Positions 7,854-13,448 of a stretch of 15,514 bases of DNA are shown here, in pieces. The first letter of the stretch is position 1; each line of letters opens with the position of its first letter. The position numbers were made by a program, and so were the translations under genes. The stretch comes from Cellulomonadaceae bacterium (GTDB taxonomy: Bacteria > Actinomycetota > Actinomycetes > Actinomycetales > Cellulomonadaceae). The DNA is taken from positions 1 to 15,514 of the forward strand of contig JAITCK010000043.1 of the NCBI GenBank assembly GCA_031283115.1, in the 5' to 3' direction. Below the pieces are notes generated by a model that ran no database searches, had not been told where the DNA came from, and saw only the letters and a list, made by a program, of their open reading frames with translations.

Positions 7854-8471
7854 TCAGTCGTTGAGGTCATGTTGGGCGATGGTGATGATGTTGTGGCTGG
7901 CTGTGCCGTGTCCGCTGGTGTTGGGCAGGCAGGTGAGGATGACTAGGCGGTGGGTGATGGTGGGGTTCCACAGGTTGGTGTCGTTGGCGACGGTGGTTTT
8001 GTCTGCCGTGTAGGTGTTGGTGACGGTGTAGGTGGTGCCGTCTGCGGTGATGGTGTCGCCTTCGGTGAGGCGGGGTTGTCGGGTGGTGGTGTCGGCGAGG
8101 AGGTTGCCGGGGGCTCCGCTGCCGGTGTGTAGGGCGTGCATGGCAATGTAGACGGTGCCTTCGCTGGTGTGTGAGGGCGGGTAGCCGTGGTTGGCGAGTA
8201 TGTAGGCGGCGTCGTTGCCGGGTGGGTTGACTGTCCGGTTGTCGACCATCATCGCTGACAGGGGAACGTTCAAGCCGACAGCGTCAAGGATCAGGCGTGG
8301 CCCGGCAGGTGATGGGGAGGCTGCAGTCGCTATCGGTGTGGCCGCCTGACTGTCAGTGGAGCCTGTGGAGTTCAGCCGCCAAGCTCCCAACCCCAGCAGC
8401 AGGACGGTCGCAACAGCGAGCACCCCAATTCCCAGCCCATGCGAACGCTTCCGGTTTGGCACGTTCTCCAT
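7854..8471 (-). CDS. Sortase-family protein (class E/F-like), catalytic Arg apparently missing
   Basis: This is a membrane-anchored sortase-like cysteine transpeptidase, a family that attaches or cleaves surface proteins at sorting signals. From ATG 8471 it is 205 aa: a basic start (NRKRSHG), one membrane helix at about residues 13-31, a Ser/Thr/Ala/Pro linker to about 57, then the sortase barrel. The candidate catalytic His is in VYIAMHALH (His112 or His115) and the Cys is Cys181 in VILTCLP. No Arg follows the Cys to the C-terminus; the last strand reads SHNIITIA where sortases typically carry an Arg (for example SHR). ATG 8504 and GTG 8507 are other possible starts; I prefer 8471 because a GGGAGG lies 12 nt upstream, but this is uncertain. 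No LPXTG-type substrate gene is in the window. Confidence 0.8.
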   Translation of the reverse strand: MENVPNRKRSHGLGIGVLAVATVLLLGLGAWRLNSTGSTDSQAATPIATAASPSPAGPRLILDAVGLNVPLSAMMVDNRTVNPPGNDAAYILANHGYPPSHTSEGTVYIAMHALHTGSGAPGNLLADTTTRQPRLTEGDTITADGTTYTVTNTYTADKTTVANDTNLWNPTITHRLVILTCLPNTSGHGTASHNIITIAQHDLND

Positions 8472-8545
8472 AACGTGAATCATCCTCCCGTCACTGCCGC
8501 CCATCACACCGAAATGACAGTTACACAGAAAACCTGACAGACCCC

Positions 8546-8675
8546 AAGGTTCCTGTTAGTCCTTGTGTGAAGGCTCCTTTGGCTGAGTATCATCCATTGT
8601 CTCCTGTTACTGCGTAGGTAGCGAGGGCGCCAGTTCCTCCAACGAGAGCGCCCCGACAACTGCAGCGGCGACGCC
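8546..8675 (-). pseudogene. Decayed 130-bp copy of the Rhs pretoxin segment
   Basis: This is a near-exact direct copy of 10593-10723, with four substitutions and one deleted base by eye. On the minus strand it encodes the Ala/Gly-rich pretoxin segment (the equivalent of residues about 27-70 of the ORF at 10112-10798). Two lesions kill it: a run of five C (+ strand) is four at 8651-8654, shifting the frame, and a CGA codon has become TGA at 8590-8592. It has no promoter, start or downstream toxin tip, and stands between the second immunity gene and the sortase gene. It is probably the scar of a lost toxin cassette. Confidence 0.85.
8546..8675. repeat. Direct repeat, copy 2 (partner at 10593-10723)
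   Basis: This copy is in the same orientation as 10593-10723, offset by 2047 bp at its left end. Identity is about 96% by hand alignment. Together the pair brackets the AT-rich immunity/toxin genes, so recombination between them would delete or exchange about 2 kb. Confidence 0.9.
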
Positions 8676-8701
8676 ACGGGAGTCTAATCAATCCACGTGG
8701 A

Positions 8702-9154
8702 CTATGTGACGCTAGATATTACTCTGAATGATGAGGTTCCACGCGCAACTCCAACGAGGTAGTCGGGTAAATACAATAACCAAAAATCTTCTTTCAAACG
8801 TTTCATGTTAGATGTTGCCACAAGTGACACTCCTGAAGAAAATCTCATAACTGTACCTAAGTCGTGATTGCGAATAGTGGAAGTGGTGCAACACGCTGAA
8901 GTAATAAGCCTAGCACCATTATTCATTATATCAAGACTGTCGTTAAATGCAATCGTTTGACGAGTTGAACGAATTGACCAGTTTGATTCATATAACCAAA
9001 GAAGATAATCTCTTCGTTGATATCCATCAGTTTCTGTATGCACATCCCCGAACTCTAGTGTCAGGAAACTGCCTATTCCAATCCATGCGACGTGGCACTC
9101 CAGCCCTTGAATCAATCTCAACATTTCCCTTGCTTTCTTCCAGTCGTTTATCAT
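8702..9154 (-). CDS. Uncharacterised protein, candidate orphan immunity protein
   Basis: 150 aa, no family recognised with certainty. It has no signal peptide or membrane segment. The pattern of short hydrophobic strands (WIGIGSFLTLEFGD, YLLWLYESNWSI, DFWLLYLPDY) with few charged catalytic-looking motifs suggests a compact alpha/beta binding protein, as in many polymorphic-toxin immunity proteins. Context supports this: it is AT-rich, on the same strand as the Rhs toxin remnant, and its ATG (9152-9154) overlaps, as ATGA, a TGA that closes an open frame continuing the preceding small gene. The intact toxin-immunity pair at 10112-10115 shares this junction style. Only a weak GGAA lies upstream of the ATG; the frame stays open about 9 codons further up without a standard start. 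The immunity role is inferred from context only. Confidence 0.6.
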   Translation of the reverse strand: MINDWKKAREMLRLIQGLECHVAWIGIGSFLTLEFGDVHTETDGYQRRDYLLWLYESNWSIRSTRQTIAFNDSLDIMNNGARLITSACCTTSTIRNHDLGTVMRFSSGVSLVATSNMKRLKEDFWLLYLPDYLVGVARGTSSFRVISSVT

Positions 9155-9458
9155 TTCCAGTATCTCATAATTTCTAATAATTCATCTAATATTTGTTTAT
9201 ACTGTAATCTTGATCGTACATCTCCCGGTGAAGTCTTTCTTTCTGACTCTTTGGCACTGTCTTGCCAGTTTTCCTTTGTGCCACTTTTATTGCATCCGAA
9301 ATCTGTTCAACCGAAACAACTAACCGCCTGAAGAAGGCTTCTAGTTCTACCTTATTATTTACTACATTGAAATCTAGATCCTTTCCAGGTTCGAGCAAAC
9401 GTTGATAACCACACGTAAAACGCATATATCTTTTATTCCCTACACGCTCCTTACGCAA
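9151..9458 (-). pseudogene. Small AT-rich gene, probably frameshifted at its 3' end (toxin tip or other cassette remnant)
   Basis: The first frame runs from TTG 9458 (or ATG 9425) to a TAG at 9186 and gives at most 90 aa, with RYMRFTCGYQRLLEPG near the start and a helical, basic end (QRKTGKTVPKSQKERLHREM). The frame two bases further on is open past that stop and reads YKQILDELLEIMRYWK before a TGA at 9151-9153. That TGA overlaps the ATG of the next gene as ATGA, as toxin-immunity pairs here do. I therefore read this as one gene broken by a small indel at about 9190-9240. No start with a good ribosome-binding site is present and the gene follows the first immunity gene closely, so the 5' end may be lost too. 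I do not recognise the family; a second toxin tip is the contextual guess. Confidence 0.5.
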
Positions 9459-9500
9459 TAGTATTACATTCTTAAATTATCTCGATTTATTACTACTAAA

Positions 9501-10115
9501 TCATTTCTCGTCTTTGTATCGAGAAAGCACTGCACGTACTTCTTTCCCGATTACCGGGTCGTCAATATAGTTACGAAGAAAATCTCGCCCTTCTTTCTGG
9601 CCATGACGTGATATTGGTCTTACAAAAAAAATTCGAGAATCACCTTTTGTACCATCCAAAGCTAACTCCATCAATTCTTCGAGAACTTCACGAGACGACG
9701 CTCTATACATCGCACTTGCCGCCGCACTCTCTTGGATTTCCGAGGATGATTCTAAGTAGATTTTCTTTAGTATTTGCCAATATTTTCTGACCTGTTTTGA
9801 TGAAAGTAAACCTCCCAATCCCACCATTATCATATCGGAATATCCTCCTATTTGGAGATGTTTTAGTAGGACAGGAATGGTGTCAGGAGGAACATTGCCT
9901 TTATTTGCTAAGTCATATATGGAGGTTACGGAATATCCCAGCAATGCGAGGTCATTCAGTATTATGTCTTGCGATTTACGTTCATCTTCAATTTGAGATT
10001 CGTGATTTTTATGCAGATCTGTAGTAATTTCACTTCTATCATAAACAACTCGTTCTGTCACATTCTCATATTCTATATTCATTCGACCTGAATCAGCACG
10101 ACGTTTTCTGGTCAT
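9501..10115 (-). CDS. HEAT-repeat-like protein, probable immunity protein for the adjacent nuclease toxin
   Basis: 204 aa, cytoplasmic, no signal peptide. The first 50 residues are charged and basic; from about 50 onward it is a string of paired helices (SQDIILNDLALLGYS, DTIPVLLKHLQ, KQVRKYWQILKKIYL, SREVLEELMELALDG, EVRAVLSRYK), as in HEAT/ARM-type alpha-solenoids. Several immunity proteins against Rhs/CDI toxins are of this kind. Its ATG overlaps the TGA of the toxin ORF (ATGA, 10112-10115) and it has a strong GAGGAG 6 nt upstream, so it can be translated even if the toxin frame is not. It is AT-rich like the toxin tip, unlike the surrounding chromosome. The toxin partner is inferred from the coupling; the fold is judged by eye. 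Confidence 0.72.
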   Translation of the reverse strand: MTRKRRADSGRMNIEYENVTERVVYDRSEITTDLHKNHESQIEDERKSQDIILNDLALLGYSVTSIYDLANKGNVPPDTIPVLLKHLQIGGYSDMIMVGLGGLLSSKQVRKYWQILKKIYLESSSEIQESAAASAMYRASSREVLEELMELALDGTKGDSRIFFVRPISRHGQKEGRDFLRNYIDDPVIGKEVRAVLSRYKDEK

Positions 10116-10121
10116 GGAATT

Positions 10122-10127
10122 CTCCTC
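10122..10127 (-). promoter_or_regulatory. Shine-Dalgarno sequence of the immunity gene
   Basis: GAGGAG on the minus strand ends 6 nt before the ATG at 10115. It lies within the last codons of the toxin ORF and supports both the start choice and independent translation of the immunity protein. Confidence 0.75.
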
Positions 10128-10592
10128 AGATTCACTGTTCCATTATCAACCAATTCCTGCAATTCTTTGGAAAGTGTTGTCTTCGTATTTACATCTCCGC
10201 CTCTCACAAATAAATCGAATCGAAGACCATATTTTTGCGAATATGCAATTTCGTCACGCAACTGTTCTGTCAAGGCCTGATATTTAACATTTTTGACTTC
10301 AGTCAACACTTTATCTGTGAGGCCATCCGGAATTCGGACCTTTCCGTTTAAGTTTATCGGAGTTTTTGGCCCTATATCAAAGGCATCCTGCACCGCTTTT
10401 TCGCCTGCTTGGCCGAGATTTACCGGACCGACTCCACCAGTGGTTCCAACCCTTGCCCCGGCTCCTGCTGCTGCACTAGCCCCGCTTGATGCGGTGGTTG
10501 ACGCTCCGGTGCGTGCGATGTTATTGGCTGCTGTGAGGCGTTGTGTCAGGGTTGATGCGCCGACGCCTATGCCGCCGGTTGCTGCCCCGAGT

Positions 10593-10723
10593 AAGGTTCC
10601 TGTTAGTCCTTGTGTGAAGGCTCCTTTGGCTGAGTATCGTCCATTGTCTCCTGTTACTGCGTAGGTGGCGAGGGCGCTAGTTCCTCCAACGAGAGCGCCC
10701 CCGACAACTGTAGCGGCGACGCC
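10593..10723. repeat. Direct repeat, copy 1 (partner at 8546-8675)
   Basis: This 131-bp segment lies inside the pretoxin-coding part of the Rhs toxin fragment and is the undamaged copy: the five-C run (10698-10702) and the CGA codon (10637-10639) are intact. Flanking bases on both sides differ from those of copy 2, which defines the repeat ends. Confidence 0.9.
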
Positions 10724-10798
10724 TGCGACGACTCCGGCGCAGATGCCTGCTGTTGCGGCGACGCAGATGCGCCCACGCTGATGGAGAGGGTTCCCCAA

Positions 10799-11079
10799 GG
10801 GTCATAGGTGGCCGCATAGGCAAGGCCGCCGCTGGCGGTGACTTGGCCGATGGAGCCGCGTCCATCAGGCAGGTACCAGCCGGTGACAGGGCTGAACGTG
10901 TCAACCTCGGAGGTTTGGAGGGGCTGGTTTGGTGGCCCGTTGGAGGGTGCCCCTGCTTCAACGCCTACCCCACCATGCCCGGCGAGAACCGCCGCCAAAC
11001 TCACTCCCGCCGCAGGCACGAAAGAAGCACGGCGGGCATTCACGCCCCTATGCGATCCTCCGGCCTCATTCACGGTCAA
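10799..11079 (-). pseudogene. Remnant of an Rhs repeat region, out of frame with the toxin
   Basis: About 130 bp (roughly 10800-10930) encode GWYLPDGRGSIGQV followed by ATYDPWG, the hallmark end of Rhs/YD repeats. The usual following Rhs core (with its RYYDPxxGRF signature) is absent, and the frame leads into nonsense over the pretoxin. The toxin frame lies one step back: one extra G in the GGGG at 10796-10799 would give YDPWGNPLH. An out-of-frame loss of the core is the other explanation. Upstream (about 10930-11079) the same frame is open with RRASFVPAAGVSLAAVLAG, weakly signal-peptide-like, after a GTG at 11073 with GAAGG 6 nt before it. The main body of the rhs gene is not in the window; the DUF3043 gene begins divergently only about 200 bp away. 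Confidence 0.65.
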
Positions 11080-11259
11080 CCTTCACGTTCGTGGACGACA
11101 CATGCCATTCCAGTGTGAAACGAATCACCACAACCCGCACGGCAATGACGCAAAACTTCGCCAGGCACCGTCCGCCGCCACAGCAGAGACACCACGCAGA
11201 TTGCCGCTGCAACCACGCATAGACGCCTCAACGGCACTAGGAGTCCACAATGGTGCGCT

Positions 11260-11265
11260 TACACT
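11260..11265 (+). promoter_or_regulatory. Possible -10 box for a leaderless DUF3043 transcript
   Basis: TACACT (TANNNT type) ends 7 nt before the GTG start at 11273. No Shine-Dalgarno sequence serves that GTG; an AGGAG at 11239-11243 is about 29 nt away. The 11080-11272 gap holds nothing else I can support. Confidence 0.4.
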
Positions 11266-11272
11266 CGCGGAC

Positions 11273-11866
11273 GTGATCTTTGGAAAGAAGTCGACCAACA
11301 CAACATCGGCCCCCACCCCCGAGCCCATCATCGAGCCGACAGCGCCCGTCGGCAAGGGCCGCCCCACGCCCAAGCGCGCCCAATCTCAAGCCAAAAACGT
11401 GCGCCCCCTAGTCCCCGGTGACCGCCGTGCCGCCGCCAAGGCCGCCCGCGAACAGGAACGCAGCCTTCGCAACCGCGCCTACCAGGGGATGCAGCGCGGC
11501 GAAGAACGCTACCTGCCTGCCCGTGACAAAGGCCCACAAAAACGGTTCATCCGCGACTACGTTGATGCCCGATGGAACCTGGGCGAGTTCTTCCTGCCCG
11601 TAGCCATGCTGTTCATTGTCGCCCAGTTCTTTGTCATGCAGTATCCGGCCCTGGCCTTCACCGTCATTATCGCCCTGTACGCCATTGTGCTCATCGCCGT
11701 GATTGACGCGGCCATCCTGTGGCTGCGCCTACGCAAGGCACTCATCGCCAAGTTTGGTGAAGTGCAGAAAGGCTCAGTCATGTACACGATCATGCGAGCC
11801 TTCCAACTGCGCATGTCACGCCTGCCCAAACCCATCCACAAAAAGCACGGCCACTACCCCAACTGA
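11273..11866 (+). CDS. DUF3043 domain membrane protein
   Basis: 197 aa, conserved actinobacterial family of unknown function. The sequence starts IFGKKSTNT after GTG 11273, matching the usual MFGRKK-like start of the family; longer in-frame extensions upstream cross the intergenic region and are not supported. Residues 10-60 are Pro/Ala/Arg-rich and probably disordered, residues 60-100 are highly charged (RRAAAKAAREQERSLRNRAYQ), and two membrane helices follow at about 103-122 and 127-150, with a basic C-terminal tail (LPKPIHKKHGH). An N-in, C-in topology is inferred. Its stop lies 13 bp inside the 3' end of the convergent pyrD gene. From memory it is usually a neighbour of the dipeptidase and erpA genes, from which it is here separated by the toxin island. 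Confidence 0.85.
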   Translation: MIFGKKSTNTTSAPTPEPIIEPTAPVGKGRPTPKRAQSQAKNVRPLVPGDRRAAAKAAREQERSLRNRAYQGMQRGEERYLPARDKGPQKRFIRDYVDARWNLGEFFLPVAMLFIVAQFFVMQYPALAFTVIIALYAIVLIAVIDAAILWLRLRKALIAKFGEVQKGSVMYTIMRAFQLRMSRLPKPIHKKHGHYPN

Positions 11867-12912
11867 CGGGCCTGCCTCACCAAGGCTTTGTTGATGCGCG
11901 ACGGCCACAAGGGCCCCACATAGATGAAGCCCGTGTAGCCCTGCACAAGCGTGGCACCAGCGTCAAGGTAGGCGCGAGCGTCGGCAGCCGTCGTCACGCC
12001 ACCGCCGCCGATAATGGCCGGGCCGTCACCCAGCCGCGCCCGCAGGCGGGCCACCACGTCCAAACCCCTGTCCAGCAGGGGCGGGCCGGACAGGCCGCCA
12101 GGGCCAAGGTCATGGCCAATAGTGGTGTTGACGGCAGCCATACCATCCAAGCCCAAATCTTTGACCAGGTCGGCTACCGCATCGACGTCGGCATCGGCCA
12201 GGTCGGGGGCGATTTTGACCAGCAGGGGCACATGCCTGCCAGGCGTCGCCTCATCGGCGGCAGCCCGTGCAGCCTCCAAGATAGGCTGCAAAGATTCCAC
12301 CGACTGCAAATCCCGCAGGCCAGGCGTGTTAGGGCTAGACACGTTGACCACCAGATAGTCGGCGTAAGGCGCCAGCACGCGCGCACACACAGCGTAATCG
12401 GCGGCAGCATCGGCAGCCTCCGTCACCTTGTTTTTACCAATGTTGACGCCCACAATGATGGACCGGCCCCGTTTACTGGCCCGCAGGCGGCGCAGGTTCG
12501 CGGCCACCGTGTGAGCCCCATCGTTGTTGAAGCCCATCCGGTTGCGCAGGGAATCAATGTTCAACTCCCGCCACATGCGCGGCGCCTCATTACCCGGCTG
12601 AGGGCGCGGAGTAATAGTGCCCACCTCAATGTGGGCGAAACCCAGCATGGCCAGTCCAGACACGCAGCCAGCATTCTTGTCGAACCCGCCCGCCAAGCCG
12701 AAAGGCGCCGGGAAGGTGAGCCCCAAAGCCTCCACACTGCCTGGCCCGCCAGCGCCCCTCCCCAGATAGGGGGCCAAAGCGCCCTGCACCATGTCACGCA
12801 GCACCGGCACCCGCCCGGCAATCGCCAGGCCACGATAGACCAGATGGTGGGCCCGTTCCGGGTCCATTCCCGCAAAAATCAGATTGAACATGGTGCGGTA
12901 GGGGGTGGTCAT
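11854..12912 (-). CDS. pyrD: Dihydroorotate dehydrogenase (quinone), class 2
   Basis: This enzyme catalyses the fourth step of de novo pyrimidine synthesis, oxidising dihydroorotate to orotate and passing electrons through FMN to membrane quinone. It is 352 aa. The N-terminal membrane-associating region typical of class 2 is present (about residues 1-50). Substrate and FMN motifs follow: FGLAGGFDKNAG (Lys79), NRMGFNNDG, VGVNIGKNK, and VNVSSPNTPGLR with the predicted catalytic base Ser193 and Asn190/Asn195 by analogy with the E. coli enzyme. GLSGPPL, IIGGGGV and VQGYTGFIY make the phosphate/FMN end of the barrel. The ATG at 12912 has an AAGGAG 5 nt upstream. The 3' end overlaps the convergent DUF3043 gene by 13 bp. 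Confidence 0.96.
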   Translation of the reverse strand: MTTPYRTMFNLIFAGMDPERAHHLVYRGLAIAGRVPVLRDMVQGALAPYLGRGAGGPGSVEALGLTFPAPFGLAGGFDKNAGCVSGLAMLGFAHIEVGTITPRPQPGNEAPRMWRELNIDSLRNRMGFNNDGAHTVAANLRRLRASKRGRSIIVGVNIGKNKVTEAADAAADYAVCARVLAPYADYLVVNVSSPNTPGLRDLQSVESLQPILEAARAAADEATPGRHVPLLVKIAPDLADADVDAVADLVKDLGLDGMAAVNTTIGHDLGPGGLSGPPLLDRGLDVVARLRARLGDGPAIIGGGGVTTAADARAYLDAGATLVQGYTGFIYVGPLWPSRINKALVRQARQLG

Positions 12913-12917
12913 GTGAA

Positions 12918-12923
12918 CTCCTT
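12918..12923 (-). promoter_or_regulatory. Shine-Dalgarno sequence of pyrD
   Basis: AAGGAG on the minus strand, 5 nt before the pyrD ATG. It fixes the start and contrasts with the neighbouring genes that have none. Confidence 0.8.
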
Positions 12924-13017
12924 TGACGTCAAACAGGCGGGCAAACGGGCCGAAAAGATCAGGTGGGAAAGATGGGGCAAGCGGACTGGCGGGCAGCAGG
13001 CGTCACGTCACGGCATG

Positions 13018-13377
13018 TCAGGTCACCGTCCACAGCTGCCACAGCCGCAAAGTAAGAAAAGCGACAAACAAGGCTGCGACACCGCGAACCACCGACGCCC
13101 AACGGGTGCGCTCAACCAGGGACCACAACACCGCCAAGGGGAGCACCACCAGGGCAGACACAGCGAAAACGGCAAGCAGTGCCGGGTTGATGTTGTGTGG
13201 GGCCTGATGTATCCGCACAACAAACATGACCACTTGAACAGCAAGCAGAACCTCAATCATGGCAGGCAAAGTCAGTTGAACAGGAGATGGCGCCCTGTCA
13301 TGCACCAGGGAGGCGACAGCCCACCCCGCAGCAGCAATACACAAGACGACAACAGTGATCGTCAATGGCAAGGTCAC
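13018..13377 (-). CDS. Small four-helix membrane protein, unknown function
   Basis: 119 aa, almost entirely hydrophobic. Four membrane helices are predicted by eye at about residues 5-24, 36-55, 65-87 and 95-113, separated by short polar loops (HDRAPSPVQ, RIHQAPHN, ERTRW). No catalytic or transport motif is recognised. The GTG start has a TAAGGT 6 nt upstream, which fits either a leaderless -10 box or a poor ribosome-binding site. It lies 105 bp upstream of pyrD on the same strand, so the two may be co-transcribed, and it is divergent from pepA with only 71 bp between starts. The even hydrophobic pattern and GC-rich third positions support a real gene. Confidence 0.75.
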   Translation of the reverse strand: MTLPLTITVVVLCIAAAGWAVASLVHDRAPSPVQLTLPAMIEVLLAVQVVMFVVRIHQAPHNINPALLAVFAVSALVVLPLAVLWSLVERTRWASVVRGVAALFVAFLTLRLWQLWTVT

Positions 13378-13383
13378 AGAGGC

Positions 13384-13389
13384 ACCTTA
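13384..13389 (-). promoter_or_regulatory. Possible -10 box for the four-helix membrane protein gene
   Basis: TAAGGT on the minus strand (TANNNT type) ends 6 nt before the GTG at 13377. It sits in the short divergent region shared with pepA. Confidence 0.35.
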
Positions 13390-13441
13390 CGGCTTTTCCG
13401 CCTCAAACACAGCCAGGCAACGCAAAACCGCACCGACGGGC

Positions 13442-13447
13442 TACGAT
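13442..13447 (+). promoter_or_regulatory. Possible -10 box of pepA
   Basis: TACGAT (TANNNT type) lies just before the pepA start. It is only 1 nt from ATG 13449 but exactly 7 nt from the in-frame GTG 13455, which would make GTG 13455 a leaderless start. No Shine-Dalgarno sequence is visible for either codon. Confidence 0.35.
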
Positions 13448-13448
13448 C

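Larger units (their letters stand above)
10112..10798 (-). pseudogene. Rhs-associated C-terminal toxin fragment: pretoxin segment plus Tox-REase-7-like nuclease domain
   Basis: 228 codons from a TTG with no ribosome-binding site; a TGA stands two codons before it, so this is probably the detached 3' end of an rhs gene. Residues 1-80 are Ala/Gly-rich hydrophobic pretoxin sequence (ICVAATAGICAG, GGALVGGTSALATYAVTG). Residues about 97-122 are a Ser/Ala/Gly/Thr linker. The tip (about 128-228) starts GQAGEKAVQDAF and shows a PD-(D/E)XK arrangement: Asp158 in RIPDGL, Glu167 and Lys169 in TEVKNVKY, then TEQLRDEI (Gln179, Arg181). This resembles Tox-REase-7 restriction-fold nucleases; the assignment is from memory of the motif. 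The nuclease residues look intact, but expression is doubtful because the frame is broken upstream. DNA is GC-rich up to about residue 140 and AT-rich after. It is coupled to the immunity gene by ATGA. Confidence 0.75.
8546..11079 (-). other. Accessory island of polymorphic-toxin (Rhs) cassettes
   Basis: This stretch holds only Rhs-toxin-related fragments and small unknown genes, all on the minus strand, between housekeeping genes. The 8700-10380 part is strikingly AT-rich (for example 20 G+C of 60 in 9181-9240) against a GC-rich background. It contains two candidate immunity genes, two candidate toxin remnants and a duplicated pretoxin segment. No transposase, integrase or att site is visible, so movement by homologous recombination at the conserved pretoxin sequence is the likely mechanism. 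The ends are approximate. Confidence 0.7.

Noticed and set aside
8692..8701. Palindrome TCCACGTGGA beside the decayed repeat
   Set aside because: A single 10-bp palindrome with no partner site; could be chance and no operator or att function can be supported.
9464..9499. Minus-strand frame reading LVVINRDNLRM after the first immunity gene
   Set aside because: It sounds protein-like and could be a toxin end, but only about 11 codons lie outside the immunity gene, too short to call.
8546..10723. Direct repeats as insertion-sequence or transposon ends
   Set aside because: The repeat is coding (pretoxin) sequence, direct not inverted, and there is no transposase or target duplication.
10838..11272. 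Upstream extension of the DUF3043 protein
   Set aside because: The extra 145 residues run antisense over the Rhs remnant and look random; the family begins at the IFGKK segment.
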